Shown here one piece after another: positions 17,366 to 24,786 of a stretch of DNA of 64,000 nt. Both the position numbers and the translations under genes were made by a program. Source of the stretch: Streptomyces justiciae. Its GTDB lineage: Bacteria; Actinomycetota; Actinomycetes; Streptomycetales; Streptomycetaceae. The notes beneath the pieces were generated by a model. It ran no database searches. It worked only from the letters and a program-made list of their open reading frames with translations, and was not told where the DNA came from. The stretch covers positions 124,001 through 188,000 of the forward strand of contig NZ_JADDXU010000009.1 of NCBI RefSeq assembly GCF_015163075.1, given 5' to 3'. The first letter of the stretch is position 1. The number at the start of each line of letters is the position of its first letter.

Positions 17366-18016
17366 TCAGCCGGTGGCGAGCAGGATCGCCAGCAGGACCG
17401 CGCCCGCCAGTGCCGGGGCCAGCACCTCGTACGCCCAGCGCACCGACACCTCGCCCTGCGCGCTCTCCGCCTTCTCCCGCGCCTCCCACAGCTCGCGCAG
17501 CTCGTCCATGACCTTGTCCGTTTCGGCGCGCAGCGGGCCGTCGGCGGCGTCGGCCGCGGCAGCGGTGGAGCCGGCGCCCGGGAAGCCGAGGCCGCCCATG
17601 CCCCGGGTGCGTCCGCCGCCGCGTCCGCCGGACTCGGCGCGGGCGGTGCGCCGGGCCGCCTTCTTGCGGGCGCGCAGGGACACCGGGATGGCCCAGAGCT
17701 GGTACTTGGTGCCGGCGGCGGCGACGACCTCGTTGGAGTAGCTGGAGCGGAACGCGGCGACCTGGCTCCAGGGCAGCACGATCACGCGGAACGGGTTGCG
17801 CACGCGCAGCCGGTCCTGGCCCGCGAAGACGGCCGGGCGCAGGGTGAAGGCGACGACCAGTGGGATCACCAGGATCATCGCGGCGAGCGCCAGCCAGGGG
17901 ACCCGGCCCGAGCCCTGGACCAGGGCGTCGATGCCGAGCCAGATGGCGATGGCGAGCAGCAGCACGCCTCCGGCGATGGCCGCGGGTGAGCGGTAGATCC
18001 GGTCCTTGGTCGTCAT
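17366..18016 (-). CDS. Bacterial PH domain-containing membrane protein
   Basis: 216 aa. Two N-terminal helices (AIAGGVLLLAIAIWLGIDAL, LALAAMILVIPLVVAFTL) are followed by a PH-like beta domain (FAGQDRLRVRNPFRVIVLPWSQVAAFRSSYS), a Gly/Arg/Ala-rich linker and a C-terminal membrane helix (VLAPALAGAVLLAILLA). ATG 18016 (MTTKDRIYRSP). Divergent from deoC across a 106-bp gap that holds the CTACGCGCGTAG operator, so the site could affect it too. Such proteins are common in actinobacteria, with no assigned role. Confidence 0.78.
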   Translation of the reverse strand: MTTKDRIYRSPAAIAGGVLLLAIAIWLGIDALVQGSGRVPWLALAAMILVIPLVVAFTLRPAVFAGQDRLRVRNPFRVIVLPWSQVAAFRSSYSNEVVAAAGTKYQLWAIPVSLRARKKAARRTARAESGGRGGGRTRGMGGLGFPGAGSTAAAADAADGPLRAETDKVMDELRELWEAREKAESAQGEVSVRWAYEVLAPALAGAVLLAILLATG

Positions 18017-18087
18017 GGGGCCGATTCTGCCCGACGGGGCGGCGGCGCTCGTACGCGGTGGCGGCCGACGAGATGAGCATCCGGGGG

Positions 18088-18116
18088 TGTACAGCCGCTA
18101 CGCGCGTAGATATGCT
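18088..18116 (+). promoter_or_regulatory. Candidate deoC promoter
   Basis: TGTACA (18088-18093, four of six to the -35 consensus), 17-bp spacer, TATGCT (18111-18116), then six bases to the GTG of deoC. This predicts a leaderless transcript. The operator at 18098-18109 fills most of the spacer, ideal for repression. Confidence 0.5.
18098..18109. promoter_or_regulatory. CTACGCGCGTAG operator upstream of deoC
   Basis: Perfect 12-bp palindrome 13 bp before the deoC GTG, inside the predicted promoter spacer. Identical to the sites before pnp, add and the transporter operon. Confidence 0.78.
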
Positions 18117-18122
18117 CGTGTG

Positions 18123-19088
18123 GTGACCATGCCCACCACTGCATCTCCCGCACACGCTCTTACGGACGTGACCGCGTCCGACAGCACGCTGCGTCGCTTC
18201 CTCCACGGGCTGCCCGGCGTCGACGCGGTCGGCCTGGAGGCGCGCGCCGCCTCCCTCGGCACCCGTTCCATCAAGACCACCGCGAAGGCGTACGCCATCG
18301 ACCTCGCCATCTCGATGGTCGACCTGACGACGCTGGAAGGCGCGGACACCCCGGGCAAGGTCCGGGCGCTCGGCGCCAAGGCGGTCCACCCCGACCCGAC
18401 CGACCGGACGACTCCCGCGACCGCGGCCGTCTGCGTCTATCCCGACATGGTGGCCGCCGCCAAGGAGGCCGTCGCGGGCTCGACCGTGAAGGTCGCCTCG
18501 GTCGCCACCGCCTTCCCGGCGGGCCGCGCCGCCCTCTCCGTGAAGCTGGCCGACGTGCGCGACGCCGTCGCCGCCGGTGCGGACGAGATCGACATGGTCA
18601 TCGACCGCGGGGCGTTCCTCGCGGGCGACTACATGAAGGTGTACGACGAGATCGTCGCCGTGAAGGAGGCCTGCGGGACGTCGGCCCGCCTCAAGGTCAT
18701 CTTCGAGACCGGCGAGCTGTCGACGTACGACAACATCCGGCGGGCGAGCTGGCTCGGCATGCTGGCGGGCGCGGACTTCATCAAGACGTCCACCGGCAAG
18801 GTCGCCGTCAACGCCACTCCCGCCAACACCCTGTTGATGCTGGAGGCCGTACGGGACTTCCGTGCGCAGACCGGCGTCCAGATCGGCGTGAAGCCGGCCG
18901 GCGGCATCAGGACGACGAAGGACGCGATCAAGTTCCTGGTCCTGGTCAACGAGACCGTGGGCGAGGACTGGCTGGACAACCACTGGTTCCGCTTCGGCGC
19001 CTCCTCGCTCCTGAACGACCTGCTGATGCAGCGTCAGAAGCTGGCCACCGGCCGCTACTCCGGCCCCGACTACGTGACGGTGGACTGA
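18123..19088 (+). CDS. deoC: Deoxyribose-phosphate aldolase
   Basis: 321-aa class I aldolase cleaving 2-deoxyribose-5-phosphate to acetaldehyde and glyceraldehyde-3-phosphate. VCVYPDMV, VASVATAFPAG and EIDMVIDRGAF lead to the Schiff-base loop GADFIKTSTGK and the activating Lys in IGVKPAGGIRTTKDA. The C-terminal extension (HWFRFGASSLLNDLLMQRQK) is the longer eukaryote-like type. Start GTG 18123, or ATG 18129 two codons later; no ribosome binding site precedes either, which fits a leaderless message. It leads directly into two aldehyde dehydrogenase-type genes, which could oxidise the acetaldehyde. Confidence 0.95.
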   Translation: MTMPTTASPAHALTDVTASDSTLRRFLHGLPGVDAVGLEARAASLGTRSIKTTAKAYAIDLAISMVDLTTLEGADTPGKVRALGAKAVHPDPTDRTTPATAAVCVYPDMVAAAKEAVAGSTVKVASVATAFPAGRAALSVKLADVRDAVAAGADEIDMVIDRGAFLAGDYMKVYDEIVAVKEACGTSARLKVIFETGELSTYDNIRRASWLGMLAGADFIKTSTGKVAVNATPANTLLMLEAVRDFRAQTGVQIGVKPAGGIRTTKDAIKFLVLVNETVGEDWLDNHWFRFGASSLLNDLLMQRQKLATGRYSGPDYVTVD

Positions 19089-19093
19089 TCCAC

Positions 19094-20530
19094 ATGGCAT
19101 CTGCATTCGAGTACGCCCCGGCGCCCGAGTCCCGCTCCGTCGTCGACATCGCGCCCTCCTACGGCCTGTTCATCGACGGCGAGTTCACGGAAGCCGCCGA
19201 CGGCAAGGTCTTCAAGACGGTCTCGCCGTCCACCGAGGAGGTCCTGTCCGAGATCGCCCAGGCGGGCGAGGCGGACGTCGACCGCGCGGTGCAGGCGGCC
19301 CGCAAGGCCTTCGAGAAGTGGTCCGCGCTGCCGGGCTCCGAGCGCGCCAAGTACCTGTTCCGCATCGCCCGGATCATCCAGGAGCGCAGCCGCGAACTGG
19401 CCGTCCTGGAGACCCTGGACAACGGCAAGCCCATCAAGGAGACCCGCGACGCCGACCTCCCCCTGGTCGCCGCGCACTTCTTCTACTACGCCGGCTGGGC
19501 CGACAAGCTCGACCACGCGGGCTTCGGCGCGAACCCGCGCCCGCTGGGCGTGGCGGGGCAGGTCATCCCGTGGAACTTCCCCCTCCTCATGCTGGCGTGG
19601 AAGATCGCCCCGGCGCTGGCGACGGGCAACACGGTCGTCCTGAAGCCGGCGGAGACCACGCCGTTGAGCGCTCTCTTCTTCGCGGACATCTGCCGCCAGG
19701 CCGGTCTCCCCAAGGGCGTCGTCAACATCCTTCCCGGATACGGCGACACCGGCGCCGCGCTGATCGCGCACCCGGACGTCAACAAGGTGGCGTTCACGGG
19801 CTCGACGGCCGTCGGCAAGCAGATCGCGCGGACCGTCGCGGGCACGCGCAAGAAGCTCACCCTCGAACTGGGCGGCAAGGGCGCCAACATCGTCTTCGAC
19901 GACGCCCCGATCGACCAGGCCGTCGAAGGCATCGTCAACGGCATCTTCTTCAACCAGGGCCAGGTGTGCTGCGCGGGCAGCCGGCTCCTCGTGCAGGAGT
20001 CGATCCAGGACGAGTTGATGGACTCCCTGAAGCGCCGACTGTCCACGCTGCGCCTCGGCGACCCCCTGGACAAGAACACCGACATCGGCGCGATCAACTC
20101 CGAGGAGCAGCTCGCCCGGATCACCACCCTCGTCGAGCAGGGCGAGGCGGAGGGCGCCGAGCGCTGGTCGCCGGCGTGTGAACTCCCCTCCTCCGGCTAC
20201 TGGTTCGCCCCGACGCTCTTCACGAACGTCACCCAGGCGCACACCATCGCGCGGGACGAGATCTTCGGCCCGGTGCTGTCGGTACTGACCTTCCGCACGC
20301 CGGACGAGGCCGTCGCCAAGGCCAACAACAGCCAGTACGGCCTGTCGGCGGGCATCTGGACGGAGAAGGGCTCGCGCATCCTCGCCGTCGCGAACAAGCT
20401 CCGCGCGGGCGTCATCTGGTCCAACACGTTCAACAAGTTCGACCCGACCTCGCCGTTCGGCGGCTACAAGGAGTCGGGCTTCGGCCGCGAGGGCGGTCGG
20501 CACGGCCTGGAGGCGTACCTCGATGTCTGA
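19094..20530 (+). CDS. Aldehyde dehydrogenase family protein (catalytic member)
   Basis: 478-aa NAD(P)-dependent aldehyde dehydrogenase. Cofactor motifs GQVIPWNFPLLMLAWK, NTVVLKPAETTP and GSTAVGKQI; general base E258 in LELGGKGAN; catalytic C292 in NQGQVCCAGSR; C-terminal EIFGPVLSV and PFGGYKESGFGREGG. Six bases after deoC, so it probably takes the acetaldehyde released by DeoC to acetate, completing deoxyribose use. Its 3' end overlaps the next gene by 8 bp, indicating tight coupling. Confidence 0.93.
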   Translation: MASAFEYAPAPESRSVVDIAPSYGLFIDGEFTEAADGKVFKTVSPSTEEVLSEIAQAGEADVDRAVQAARKAFEKWSALPGSERAKYLFRIARIIQERSRELAVLETLDNGKPIKETRDADLPLVAAHFFYYAGWADKLDHAGFGANPRPLGVAGQVIPWNFPLLMLAWKIAPALATGNTVVLKPAETTPLSALFFADICRQAGLPKGVVNILPGYGDTGAALIAHPDVNKVAFTGSTAVGKQIARTVAGTRKKLTLELGGKGANIVFDDAPIDQAVEGIVNGIFFNQGQVCCAGSRLLVQESIQDELMDSLKRRLSTLRLGDPLDKNTDIGAINSEEQLARITTLVEQGEAEGAERWSPACELPSSGYWFAPTLFTNVTQAHTIARDEIFGPVLSVLTFRTPDEAVAKANNSQYGLSAGIWTEKGSRILAVANKLRAGVIWSNTFNKFDPTSPFGGYKESGFGREGGRHGLEAYLDV

Positions 20531-21416
20531 GCGACTCAGTGTGTTCAAGACCTACAAGCTGTACGTCGGCGGGAAGTTCCCGCGTTCCGAGAGCGGCCGG
20601 GTGTACGAGGTGACGGACTCGAAGGGCAACTGGCTGGCGAACGCACCGCTTTCGTCCCGCAAGGACGCCCGTGACGCGGTCGTCGCCGCCCGCAAGGCGT
20701 TCGGCGGCTGGGCGGGTGCCACGGCCTACAACCGCGGCCAGATCCTCTACCGGATCGCCGAGATGCTGGAGGGCCGCAAGGCGCAGTTCGTGCGCGAAGT
20801 GGCCGACGCCGAGGGCCTGTCGAAGTCCAAGGCCGCCGACCAGGTCGACGCGGCGATCGACCGCTGGGTCTGGTACGCGGGCTGGACGGACAAGATCGCC
20901 CAGGTGATCGGCGGCGCGAACCCGGTGGCGGGCCCGTACTTCAACTTGTCGTCGCCCGAACCGGCCGGTGTCGTCGTGGTCCTGGCCCCGCAGGAGTCGT
21001 CGTTCCTGGGCCTGATCTCGGTCGTCGCGCCGGTGATCGCGACCGGCAACACGGCGATCGTGATCGCGAGCGAGAAGTCCCCGCTGCCCGCCCTGTCCCT
21101 GGGCGAGGTGCTGGCCACGTCCGACCTGCCCGGTGGTGTCGTCAACGTCCTGTCCGGCCGTACGGCGGAGATCGCGACGCCGCTGGCCGCGCACCAGGAC
21201 GTCAACGCGATCGATCTCGCCGGCGCGGGCGAGATCGATGGCCTGGCGAAGGAGCTGGAGATCGCGGCGGCGGACAACCTGAAGCGCGTCCTCCGTCCAC
21301 AGCCTGTGGACGACTGGGCGGCGACTCCGGGCATCGACCGCATGACGGCGTTCCTGGAGACGAAGACGGTCTGGCACCCGACGGGTTCGCTGGGCGCGTC
21401 GGGCTCGTCGTACTGA
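20523..21416 (+). CDS. Truncated aldehyde dehydrogenase paralogue lacking the catalytic half
   Basis: 297 aa resembling the N-terminal NAD-binding part of aldehyde dehydrogenases (YVGGKFPRSESGR, AGVVVVLAPQESSFLGLI, NTAIVIASEKSPLPALSL, DLPGGVVNVLSG). After residue 240 it diverges and stops before the region that would hold the active-site Cys; the LELGG-type Glu motif and NQGQxC are absent. It ends HPTGSLGASGSSY. With an 8-bp overlap with its intact neighbour and clean codon use it looks like a maintained non-catalytic partner subunit rather than decay. Comparable pairing is known in the ALDH16 fusion proteins. Confidence 0.8.
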   Translation: MSERLSVFKTYKLYVGGKFPRSESGRVYEVTDSKGNWLANAPLSSRKDARDAVVAARKAFGGWAGATAYNRGQILYRIAEMLEGRKAQFVREVADAEGLSKSKAADQVDAAIDRWVWYAGWTDKIAQVIGGANPVAGPYFNLSSPEPAGVVVVLAPQESSFLGLISVVAPVIATGNTAIVIASEKSPLPALSLGEVLATSDLPGGVVNVLSGRTAEIATPLAAHQDVNAIDLAGAGEIDGLAKELEIAAADNLKRVLRPQPVDDWAATPGIDRMTAFLETKTVWHPTGSLGASGSSY

Positions 21417-21452
21417 CGGGCTACCGAGTCGTACTGACGGGCCGCTGAGACC

Positions 21453-21496
21453 GGAGAGCCGCGCCTCCCCTCCGTCCGGGGGAGACGCGGCTCTCC
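21453..21496. terminator. Bidirectional hairpin between convergent genes
   Basis: GGAGAGCCGCGCCTCCCC (21453-21470) pairs with GGGGAGACGCGGCTCTCC (21479-21496) with one mismatch and an 8-nt loop. It lies between the aldehyde dehydrogenase paralogue and the minus-strand exported protein, so it can serve both. No long T-tract. Confidence 0.75.
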
Positions 21497-21515
21497 GCTG
21501 CGCCCACGGGTGGTC

Positions 21516-21926
21516 TCAGCCGTTGCCGAGCAGGCTCGTGACCTGTCCGACCACCGGCATGCTCCCGATGGACTGGGCCTGCGCCACCGGTGCCGTGAGC
21601 ATCTGCGAGGTCATGGGCTGGAAGTCGGCGACCTGGGTGCCGAGGCCGTTGTCCAGCGGGTCGACGCCCGTGCCCGCGAGGGGGTTGGGCTTGAGGCCGG
21701 CGACCGGGCCGGTGACGTAGCCGACCGTGCCGGCGATGCCCTGGAGGCCGGCCTGCGGGTCGATCTGGCCCAGGGAGGTGGGGCGGGTGTGCACCAGCTC
21801 GTCGACGACCGGCTGGGTGTCCGCGGCGGCCGACGCGGCGCCTGCGCCCAGGGCCACGCCCGCGGTCGCGAGGGCGGCCAGGGCGCGCTGGGCGGTGGGG
21901 GTGGAGGAGGACGCGTGTCGGGCCAT
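21516..21926 (-). CDS. Small secreted protein, unknown function
   Basis: 136 aa. A Sec-type signal peptide (MARHASSSTPTAQRALAALATAGVALG..., probable cleavage after ASAAA near residue 35) is followed by a low-complexity Gly/Pro/Leu/Val-rich mature chain with no cysteines. ATG 21926 was preferred over an upstream in-frame GTG because AGGTGG sits about nine bases before it. Similar in size and composition to the exported protein at 28009. Probably loosely wall-associated. Confidence 0.75.
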   Translation of the reverse strand: MARHASSSTPTAQRALAALATAGVALGAGAASAAADTQPVVDELVHTRPTSLGQIDPQAGLQGIAGTVGYVTGPVAGLKPNPLAGTGVDPLDNGLGTQVADFQPMTSQMLTAPVAQAQSIGSMPVVGQVTSLLGNG

Positions 21927-22055
21927 TGCTGCTGCCACCTTCGACTTGCACAGGGTAATCAGGTCGACACGAAGGGTAGTTGACGTGTGACGCGCGCTTC
22001 AAAGCCGACCCGCGGGGTCGTTGAACAGCAGGTGAATGCCTCACACTGGTGTCCC

Positions 22056-22694
22056 GTGAGTTCCCCTTCGTCCATACCGACGCGCGTCGTGCTGCTCTGC
22101 GGCCCCTCCGGCTCCGGCAAGTCCCTTCTCGCGGCCCGCTCCGGCCTCCCCGTGCTGCGCCTCGACGACTTCTACAAGGAAGGCGACGACCCGACGCTGC
22201 CGCTGGTGGCGGGGAGTTCCGACATCGACTGGGACCACCCCGAGTCGTGGGACGCGGACGCGGCGGTCGCCGCGCTCACCGAGCTGTGCCGCACGGGCCG
22301 TACGGACGTCCCGCAGTACGACATCTCGCTCAGCGCCATCACCGGCAAGGAGACCGTCGACATCGGGCGGACCCCGCTGTTCATCGCGGAGGGCATCTTC
22401 GCCGCCGAGATCGTCACGCGCTGCCGGGAGATCGGCGTCCTCGCCGACGCGCTGTGTCTGAGCCGCGGTCCCGTGCAGACGTTCCGCCGGCGCTTCCTGC
22501 GCGACCTCAAGGAGGGCCGCAAGTCGGTGCCGTTCCTGCTGCGCCGCGGCTGGCGCCTGATGCGCCTGGAGCGCACGATCATCGCCCGCCAGACGGCACT
22601 GGGCGCCCACGCCTGCGACAAGGACGAGGCACTGGGCCGCCTGGCAGCGGCAGCGGCGGGACGCCGCCCGGCGGCTTCGACACAGGCGGGCTGA
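22056..22694 (+). CDS. Uridine kinase-like P-loop kinase
   Basis: 212 aa. Walker A GPSGSGKS near the N-terminus, then RLDDFYKEGDD (the conserved substrate-loop Asp/Tyr pattern of uridine kinases), DIDWDHPESWD, YDIS and LFIAEGIFAAEI. It likely phosphorylates a nucleoside such as uridine or cytidine, which fits the surrounding salvage genes. Start assigned at GTG 22056; an upstream GTG at 22032 is in frame and equally lacks a clear ribosome binding site. Followed by a degraded gene fragment. Confidence 0.82.
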   Translation: MSSPSSIPTRVVLLCGPSGSGKSLLAARSGLPVLRLDDFYKEGDDPTLPLVAGSSDIDWDHPESWDADAAVAALTELCRTGRTDVPQYDISLSAITGKETVDIGRTPLFIAEGIFAAEIVTRCREIGVLADALCLSRGPVQTFRRRFLRDLKEGRKSVPFLLRRGWRLMRLERTIIARQTALGAHACDKDEALGRLAAAAAGRRPAASTQAG

Positions 22695-22722
22695 ACGACT
22701 TCGGGGCCTCCGTCGTCGTAGG

Positions 22723-22911
22723 ACCATCACGGTCGGCGAGCGGCTGGGCACGGCCACGGTCGAGGCCTGCGACGACACCGGGGACGGCGTGGACAACGGC
22801 TCCGCCGAGCGCCGGACGGGCGCGTACGCCATCGAGGGCGTGGACCCGGCCGAGAGTGTCGCCGTGGGGGACACCCCGGCCGACGCGGCTCCGATGGCCG
22901 TCCACCGCTGA
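22723..22911 (+). pseudogene. Remnant of a DUF6281-like small exported protein
   Basis: An in-frame stretch after the kinase gene reads TITVGERLGTATVEACDDTG, then DGVDNGSAERRTGAYAIEG and VDPAESVAVGD to a stop at 22911. The pattern of a polar beta segment, CDDT and a closing ...DPA..AV resembles the C-terminal half of small Streptomyces lipoproteins I remember as DUF6281. No signal peptide and no start codon precede it, only kinase sequence in another frame. Likely a 5'-truncated relic; the family call is from memory. Confidence 0.5.
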
Positions 22912-22932
22912 CGGCGACCGGACACACCAAAA

Positions 22933-22967
22933 CGGGGCTGGACGGACCCCCCGGCCCTCCAGCCCCG
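22933..22967. terminator. Hairpin terminator between the kinase region and sigQ
   Basis: CGGGGCTGGA (22933-22942) pairs perfectly with TCCAGCCCCG (22958-22967). It lies downstream of the plus-strand kinase and remnant and, in the opposite sense, beyond the sigQ stop, so it can serve both. Confidence 0.6.
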
Positions 22968-22990
22968 CTTCTCGGTGCTCCACCGATACT

Positions 22991-23095
22991 TCCCCCGTTG
23001 GTGGAGCTCCCCCCGCTTTCCCCCGTGGTGTTTCCCCCGTGAAACCCCCCGGTACTGCTCCCCCGTGCACGGCACCACCGTTACCGCTCCCCCGT
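22991..23095. repeat. Clustered TCCCCCGT direct repeats downstream of sigQ
   Basis: Exact TCCCCCGT starts at 22991, 23019, 23033, 23059 and 23088, with further near copies between. In the sigQ sense this is ACGGGGGA, repeated every 14-29 bases. Two more exact copies lie inside the 5' coding region of sigQ (23682, 23695), and a 17-nt string, GTTTCCCCCGTGAAACC, is shared by both places. Purpose unknown. Confidence 0.75.
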
Positions 23096-23120
23096 AGCGG
23101 TGCCGCGCTCCCCCCAACCC

Positions 23121-23864
23121 TCAGGCGACAAGCTCCCCGAAGGCGTTCTCCTCGTCACGGCCGTGGCTGAGGACCTCGTCCTCGCGCAGCCGGCGGAGCG
23201 ACCGCCAGATGCTCGACTTGACCGTGCCGACACTGATGTCGAGGATCTCCGCGATCTCCGGGTCGGTGCGGCCCTCGTAGTAACGAAGGACCAGCATCGT
23301 CCGCTGGAGTTCGGGCAGCCGGGCCAGCGCCTGCCACAGGACCGCGCGCAGTTCGGTGCCGCGCATCGCGTCCGTGTCGCCGGGCGTCTCCGGCAGTTCC
23401 TCGGTCGGGTACTCGTTCAGCTTGCGGCGGCGCCACGCGCTGATGTGCAGGTTCGTCATGGTGCGGCGGAGGTAGCCCCCGACCGCGGCCTTGTCACTGA
23501 TCCGGTCCCAGGCCTTGTACGTCGAGAACAGCGCGCTCTGCAGCAGGTCCTCGGCCTCGAAGCGGTCCCCGGTGAGGTGGTAGGCGGTTGCGTACAGGGA
23601 GGCGCGGCGCTCCTGGACGTAGGCGGTGAACTCCGCCTCCGACAGCGAGCGGCGCTCCCCCGAGCCCTCCCCGTACGCTGCTCCCCCGTGCGTTTCCCCC
23701 GTGAAACCGTCAACCACCGTCATGTACGCGGTGTGCTGACGCCCGGTGCCGCGAGCGCACCCCCGCCCGCTCACGGCACCGGACTTCTCGGAACCCCGGC
23801 CCCCGTTCACGTCGTGCAGGCGCGTGATCACTGCGCTGGTGCTGTTGCTGTGCAGCGTGTTCAT
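23121..23864 (-). CDS. sigQ: SigE-family ECF sigma factor, SigQ
   Basis: 247-aa RNA polymerase sigma factor. Region 2 is RRASLYATAYHLTGDRFEAEDLLQSALFSTYKAW and region 4 is LPELQRTMLVLRYYEGRTDPEIAEILDISVGTVKSSIWRSL. Divergent from afsQ1; this arrangement is that of sigQ in S. coelicolor, where AfsQ1 activates sigQ and SigQ counteracts antibiotic production. The first 70 residues are disordered and are partly encoded by the ACGGGGGA repeats, so a shorter start at 23723 (MTVVDGFTG) is possible; ATG 23864 has a G-run six bases upstream. Confidence 0.88.
   Translation of the reverse strand: MNTLHSNSTSAVITRLHDVNGGRGSEKSGAVSGRGCARGTGRQHTAYMTVVDGFTGETHGGAAYGEGSGERRSLSEAEFTAYVQERRASLYATAYHLTGDRFEAEDLLQSALFSTYKAWDRISDKAAVGGYLRRTMTNLHISAWRRRKLNEYPTEELPETPGDTDAMRGTELRAVLWQALARLPELQRTMLVLRYYEGRTDPEIAEILDISVGTVKSSIWRSLRRLREDEVLSHGRDEENAFGELVA
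23682..23702. repeat. TCCCCCGT repeats inside the 5' end of sigQ
   Basis: Two exact TCCCCCGT copies (23682 and 23695), matching those clustered downstream of the gene. They encode part of the disordered N-terminal region of SigQ (TGETHGGAA), between its two possible start codons. Confidence 0.65.
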
Positions 23865-23984
23865 CTCGCGCCCCCCGTCGTGGACTTCCGGTGTTCGGCT
23901 TGCTCAGGCGGTGGAGTTCGTTGCCGCTTCCTTGCCTGTGCCGAAAAGCTTGCCCTCGCACCTTCATGGCCGTGTCCGCCGACT

Positions 23985-24000
23985 GTCACAGACCTGTCAC
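23985..24000. promoter_or_regulatory. AfsQ1 binding box in the sigQ-afsQ1 intergenic region
   Basis: GTCAC-AGACCT-GTCAC is an exact match to the direct-repeat form GTnAC-n6-GTnAC reported for AfsQ1. It lies 120 bp before sigQ and 108 bp before afsQ1, where the regulator could control both. Confidence 0.8.
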
Positions 24001-24108
24001 AGGGGCTTGTCCCAGGAATCGCACAGGCCGATCACCGAGAGCAGCGGTATGTGCACGTACCCGTACAGGTGTCGAAACCCCACCCCACCATGGGCCAGAA
24101 TGAGCCCC

Positions 24109-24786
24109 GTGCCTTCCCTGTTGCTGATCGAGGACGACGACGCCATCCGTACGGCCCTGGAGCTGTCTCTGACGCGCCAGGGTCACCGGGTTGCCACCGC
24201 TGCCACCGGCGAGGACGGCCTGAAGCTGCTGCGTGAGCAGCGGCCGGACCTGATCGTGCTGGATGTCATGCTGCCCGGCATCGACGGGTTCGAGGTGTGC
24301 CGGCGCATCCGGCGCACGGACCAGTTGCCGATCATTCTGCTGACCGCGCGCAGCGACGACATCGACGTCGTCGTGGGCCTCGAGTCCGGTGCCGACGACT
24401 ACGTCGTCAAACCCGTGCAGGGGCGGGTGCTCGACGCCCGTATCCGTGCCGTGCTGCGGCGCGGCGAGCGCGAGGCGAACGACGCGGCGACCTTCGGCAG
24501 TCTGGTCATCGACCGGGCCGCCATGACCGTCACCAAGAACGGCGAGGATCTCCAGCTCACGCCGACCGAGCTGCGGCTCCTGCTGGAGCTGAGCCGGCGG
24601 CCCGGGCAGGCGCTGTCCCGGCAGCAACTCCTGCGCCTGGTCTGGGAGCACGACTACCTCGGTGACTCGCGGCTCGTCGACGCCTGTGTGCAGCGGCTGC
24701 GCGCCAAGGTCGAGGACGTGCCGTCCTCCCCGACGCTGATCCGTACGGTCCGTGGTGTCGGCTACCGGCTGGACACGCCTCAGTGA
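24109..24786 (+). CDS. afsQ1: Two-component response regulator AfsQ1
   Basis: 225-aa OmpR/PhoB-type regulator. Receiver domain 1-120 with acidic pocket EDDD, phospho-acceptor D52 in LIVLDVMLPG and the conserved Lys in DDYVVKPV; winged-helix output about 130-225 (LTPTELRLLLELSRRPGQAL, RLVDACVQRLRAK, VRGVGYRL). In Streptomyces it responds to nitrogen-limited conditions and activates antibiotic pathway genes and sigQ. GTG 24109 gives the family length; an ATG three codons earlier is also in frame. Its stop overlaps the afsQ2 start. Confidence 0.96.
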   Translation: MPSLLLIEDDDAIRTALELSLTRQGHRVATAATGEDGLKLLREQRPDLIVLDVMLPGIDGFEVCRRIRRTDQLPIILLTARSDDIDVVVGLESGADDYVVKPVQGRVLDARIRAVLRRGEREANDAATFGSLVIDRAAMTVTKNGEDLQLTPTELRLLLELSRRPGQALSRQQLLRLVWEHDYLGDSRLVDACVQRLRAKVEDVPSSPTLIRTVRGVGYRLDTPQ

